Source: Bacteroidales bacterium UBA1208
GTDB lineage: Bacteria > Bacteroidota > Bacteroidia > Bacteroidales > P3
DNA: 8,249 nt
Assembly (NCBI GenBank): GCA_002309955.1
Contig: DBXQ01000068.1
Location: forward strand, 5,926 to 14,174
Direction of reading: 5' to 3'
The notes below the pieces were generated by a model. That model did not search any database. It had not been told where the DNA came from and worked only from the letters and a program-made list of their open reading frames with translations. The stretch's first letter is position 1. The number at the start of each line of letters is the position of its first letter. Positions 6,962 to 8,249 of the stretch are shown piece by piece. Both the position numbers and the translations under genes were made by a program.

Positions 6962-6994
6962 TAACACATTAACACGTTCAATAATTAACACATT
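6962..6994 (+). repeat. Three copies of TAACACrTT upstream of sdhC
   Basis: TAACACATT at 6962-6970, TAACACGTT at 6970-6978 and TAACACATT at 6986-6994 lie in the 71-nt gap between nqrF and sdhC, at offsets of 8 and 16 nt. A related TAACACAAT occurs in the nqrD-nqrE gap (4955-4963). The array ends 8 nt before the sdhC start codon. It could be a translation-enhancing leader or a protein site, or simple low-complexity sequence. The GGGAACCC just after the nqrF stop is too tight to form a terminator. Confidence 0.4.
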
Positions 6995-7002
6995 CAAGAA
7001 AT

Positions 7003-7962
7003 ATGAATTTACCTAAAATCCATTCCATCTCCAAGAAGATATGCGTTGCCCTGTTGGGCGGATTCTTGCTTATCTTCCTGCTGTTCCACGCCAGTGCCAA
7101 CCTGCTTGTCCTGCGGCACGACGATGGTGCGTGGTACAGTGCATTCTGCCATTTTATGGGCACCAACTACATAGTGAAGGTATTTGAAATAGTGCTACTC
7201 GGTTTCATTGCACTGCATATCTGCTTCACTGCGTGGCTTTGGATCACCAACCGTCTGGCTCGTCCTGTGCGATACCACAAGGATGGCAAAAGCAATACCC
7301 ATCCTGGTTCCAAACTCATGATGTGGTCTGGCATCCTTATCTTCTCTTTCCTCGTCATGCACTTCTGTCAGTTCTACTTTGTCAAATTGGGCTGGGTGAA
7401 AGGTGAATACATGGTCAAGACCGAGAATTTGCAGGACGAAGAGATGATGCAGTGGGCACAGCTCGCCGACCAGATGGAAATCTCGCTCGACGAGTTTATC
7501 AACCAGCTTGAGGAACGTTCCGCCACGCTCACCGACGAGAACGAGGACGCCGCCGAGACCGAAGAATATATTGCACGTCTCCGTAGCAAGGCTGCCGTGT
7601 TGGATATTGTGCAGCGTGCATACGCCGAAGACAATATCACCAAGGATGGCAAGTGGATACGCCACCTTACCTACGACGAGCGGCAAACCCTCCGCGAAGC
7701 ATTGCCCGACAGCGACCCCGAGCCCGACTTCTACTACATGGTGCGACAACTCTTCCACAACCCAATCATGGTGATACTATACCTCATCACCTTCGTGGTG
7801 CTCTTCATCCACATGCGCCACGCTTTCCCCTCGGCCTTCCAGACCCTCGGCCTGAACAACTACAAGTATGGCAAGGCCATCGACATCCTCGGACAGATTT
7901 ATGCCTGGGTGGTGTGCCTCATGTTCGCTGCCGTGGTCATTCTGGTCTACCTCGGCCTGTAA
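7003..7962 (+). CDS. sdhC: Succinate dehydrogenase/fumarate reductase cytochrome b subunit with large extra loop
   Basis: This 319-residue protein is the di-heme membrane anchor (sdhC/frdC type) that exchanges electrons with menaquinone. Five membrane helices are visible at about 13-35, 57-82, 105-127, 252-271 and 293-317. Likely heme ligands are H29 (LLFHASANL), H72 (ALHICF), H120 (VMHFCQF) and H270 or H273 (FIHMRHAFPSAFQTLG). The first three have normal spacing (43 and 48), but the last two are 150 apart instead of about 40. The difference is an inserted segment of roughly 110 residues (about 133-242). It is acidic (29 D/E against 11 K/R by hand count) and probably helical, and the positive-inside rule places it in the periplasm. 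The typical family length is about 200-250. The reading frame and C-ending codon bias continue through it, so it is not a frameshift artefact. The gene starts 71 nt after nqrF, and sdhA follows after 33 nt. Confidence 0.92.
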   Translation: MNLPKIHSISKKICVALLGGFLLIFLLFHASANLLVLRHDDGAWYSAFCHFMGTNYIVKVFEIVLLGFIALHICFTAWLWITNRLARPVRYHKDGKSNTHPGSKLMMWSGILIFSFLVMHFCQFYFVKLGWVKGEYMVKTENLQDEEMMQWAQLADQMEISLDEFINQLEERSATLTDENEDAAETEEYIARLRSKAAVLDIVQRAYAEDNITKDGKWIRHLTYDERQTLREALPDSDPEPDFYYMVRQLFHNPIMVILYLITFVVLFIHMRHAFPSAFQTLGLNNYKYGKAIDILGQIYAWVVCLMFAAVVILVYLGL

Positions 7963-7995
7963 TCAATATTGTTCATCCTTTAACAGTAAACAAGA

Positions 7996-8249
7996 ATGAT
8001 TTTAGATTCCAAAATACCCGAAGGTCCTCTTTCTGAAAAATGGACCAATTACAAAGCCAGCCAGAAACTGGTCAATCCCGCCAACAAGCGCAAGATTAAC
8101 ATCATCGTGGTGGGTACAGGCCTTGCCGGTGCCTCCGCTGCCGCCTCCCTCGGTGCCATGGGCTTCAACGTGGATATTTTCTGCATACAGGACTCTCCGC
8201 GCCGTGCCCACTCCATCGCCGCGCAGGGTGGCATCAATGCCGCCAAGAA
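7996..8249 (+). CDS. sdhA: Succinate dehydrogenase/fumarate reductase flavoprotein subunit, N-terminal part (runs off right edge)
   Basis: The first 84 codons are present, from the ATG at 7996 to the window edge. Residues 34-44 (INIIVVGTGLAG) form the beta strand and GxGxxG turn of the FAD-binding Rossmann fold. RRAHSIAAQGGINAAK (69-84) is the signature of covalently flavinylated SdhA/FrdA proteins, with H72 the expected FAD-linking histidine. The catalytic domain lies outside the window. The protein interconverts fumarate and succinate on the cytoplasmic face. In an anaerobic Bacteroidales, fumarate reduction (frdA function) is the likely direction, but sequence cannot decide this. The start is preceded by an A-rich, SD-free stretch. 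An iron-sulfur subunit gene (sdhB/frdB) would be expected next. Confidence 0.93.
   Translation, partial: MILDSKIPEGPLSEKWTNYKASQKLVNPANKRKINIIVVGTGLAGASAAASLGAMGFNVDIFCIQDSPRRAHSIAAQGGINAAK

Noticed and set aside
6533..6997. 154-codon minus-strand frame opposite the NAD-binding half of nqrF
   Set aside because: Antisense shadow of conserved NqrF sequence with low-complexity V/E/H-rich translation.
7195..7758. 187-codon open frame on the minus strand opposite the sdhC insertion
   Set aside because: It is antisense to a codon-biased gene and has no recognisable motifs. The plus-strand frame continues between well-conserved SdhC ends, so the antisense frame is a shadow.
7653..8036. 127-codon plus-strand frame spanning the end of sdhC and start of sdhA
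   Set aside because: It is out of frame with both conserved proteins and rich in P/R/H from frame-shifted C-rich codons.

Overview
The window looks like chromosome of an anaerobic member of the Bacteroidota, most likely order Bacteroidales. Three things point there: an outer-membrane beta-barrel receptor with an N-terminal carboxypeptidase-regulatory-like domain, Bacteroides-type TAnnTTTG promoter elements, and A-rich, mostly Shine-Dalgarno-free translation starts. I cannot assign a genus.

Layout. Positions 1-647 (minus strand) hold the N-terminal 215 codons of a TonB-dependent outer-membrane receptor that continues off the left edge. Positions 648-1077 are an AT-rich divergent regulatory region. 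It holds candidate promoters for both directions, an exact 11-bp direct repeat with a 21-bp period, and a long leader with a possible 18-codon leader ORF ending 5 nt before nqrA. From 1078 to the right edge everything is on the plus strand and reads as one respiratory operon: nqrA, nqrB, nqrC, nqrD, nqrE, nqrF, then the cytochrome b subunit (sdhC/frdC) and the start of the flavoprotein subunit (sdhA/frdA) of a succinate dehydrogenase/fumarate reductase. nqrA to nqrD overlap by 1-4 bases. The later genes are separated by 28-71 nt, with no terminator seen.

How the genes work together. Na+-NQR oxidises NADH, reduces quinone (menaquinone in this group) and exports Na+. The following enzyme uses a di-heme cytochrome b to take electrons from menaquinol to fumarate, or to run the reverse reaction. 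The order nqrABCDEF-sdhCA thus encodes a complete NADH-to-fumarate chain coupled to a sodium gradient, matching the succinate-producing metabolism of Bacteroidales. All recognisable Nqr cofactor ligands are present: NqrF 2Fe-2S cysteines, NqrD/E intramembrane Fe-S cysteines, and the NqrB/NqrC FMN threonines, with an SGGT instead of SGAT motif in NqrC.

The most unusual element is the cytochrome b subunit. It is 319 residues long and carries about 110 extra acidic, probably helical residues between its third and fourth membrane helices, predicted to face the periplasm. Other points of note are a GC-skew change along the operon, strong Shine-Dalgarno sequences at only two overlapped genes, and the possible regulatory structure between the divergent transcription units. 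I saw no RNA genes, insertion sequences, CRISPR arrays or phage genes.
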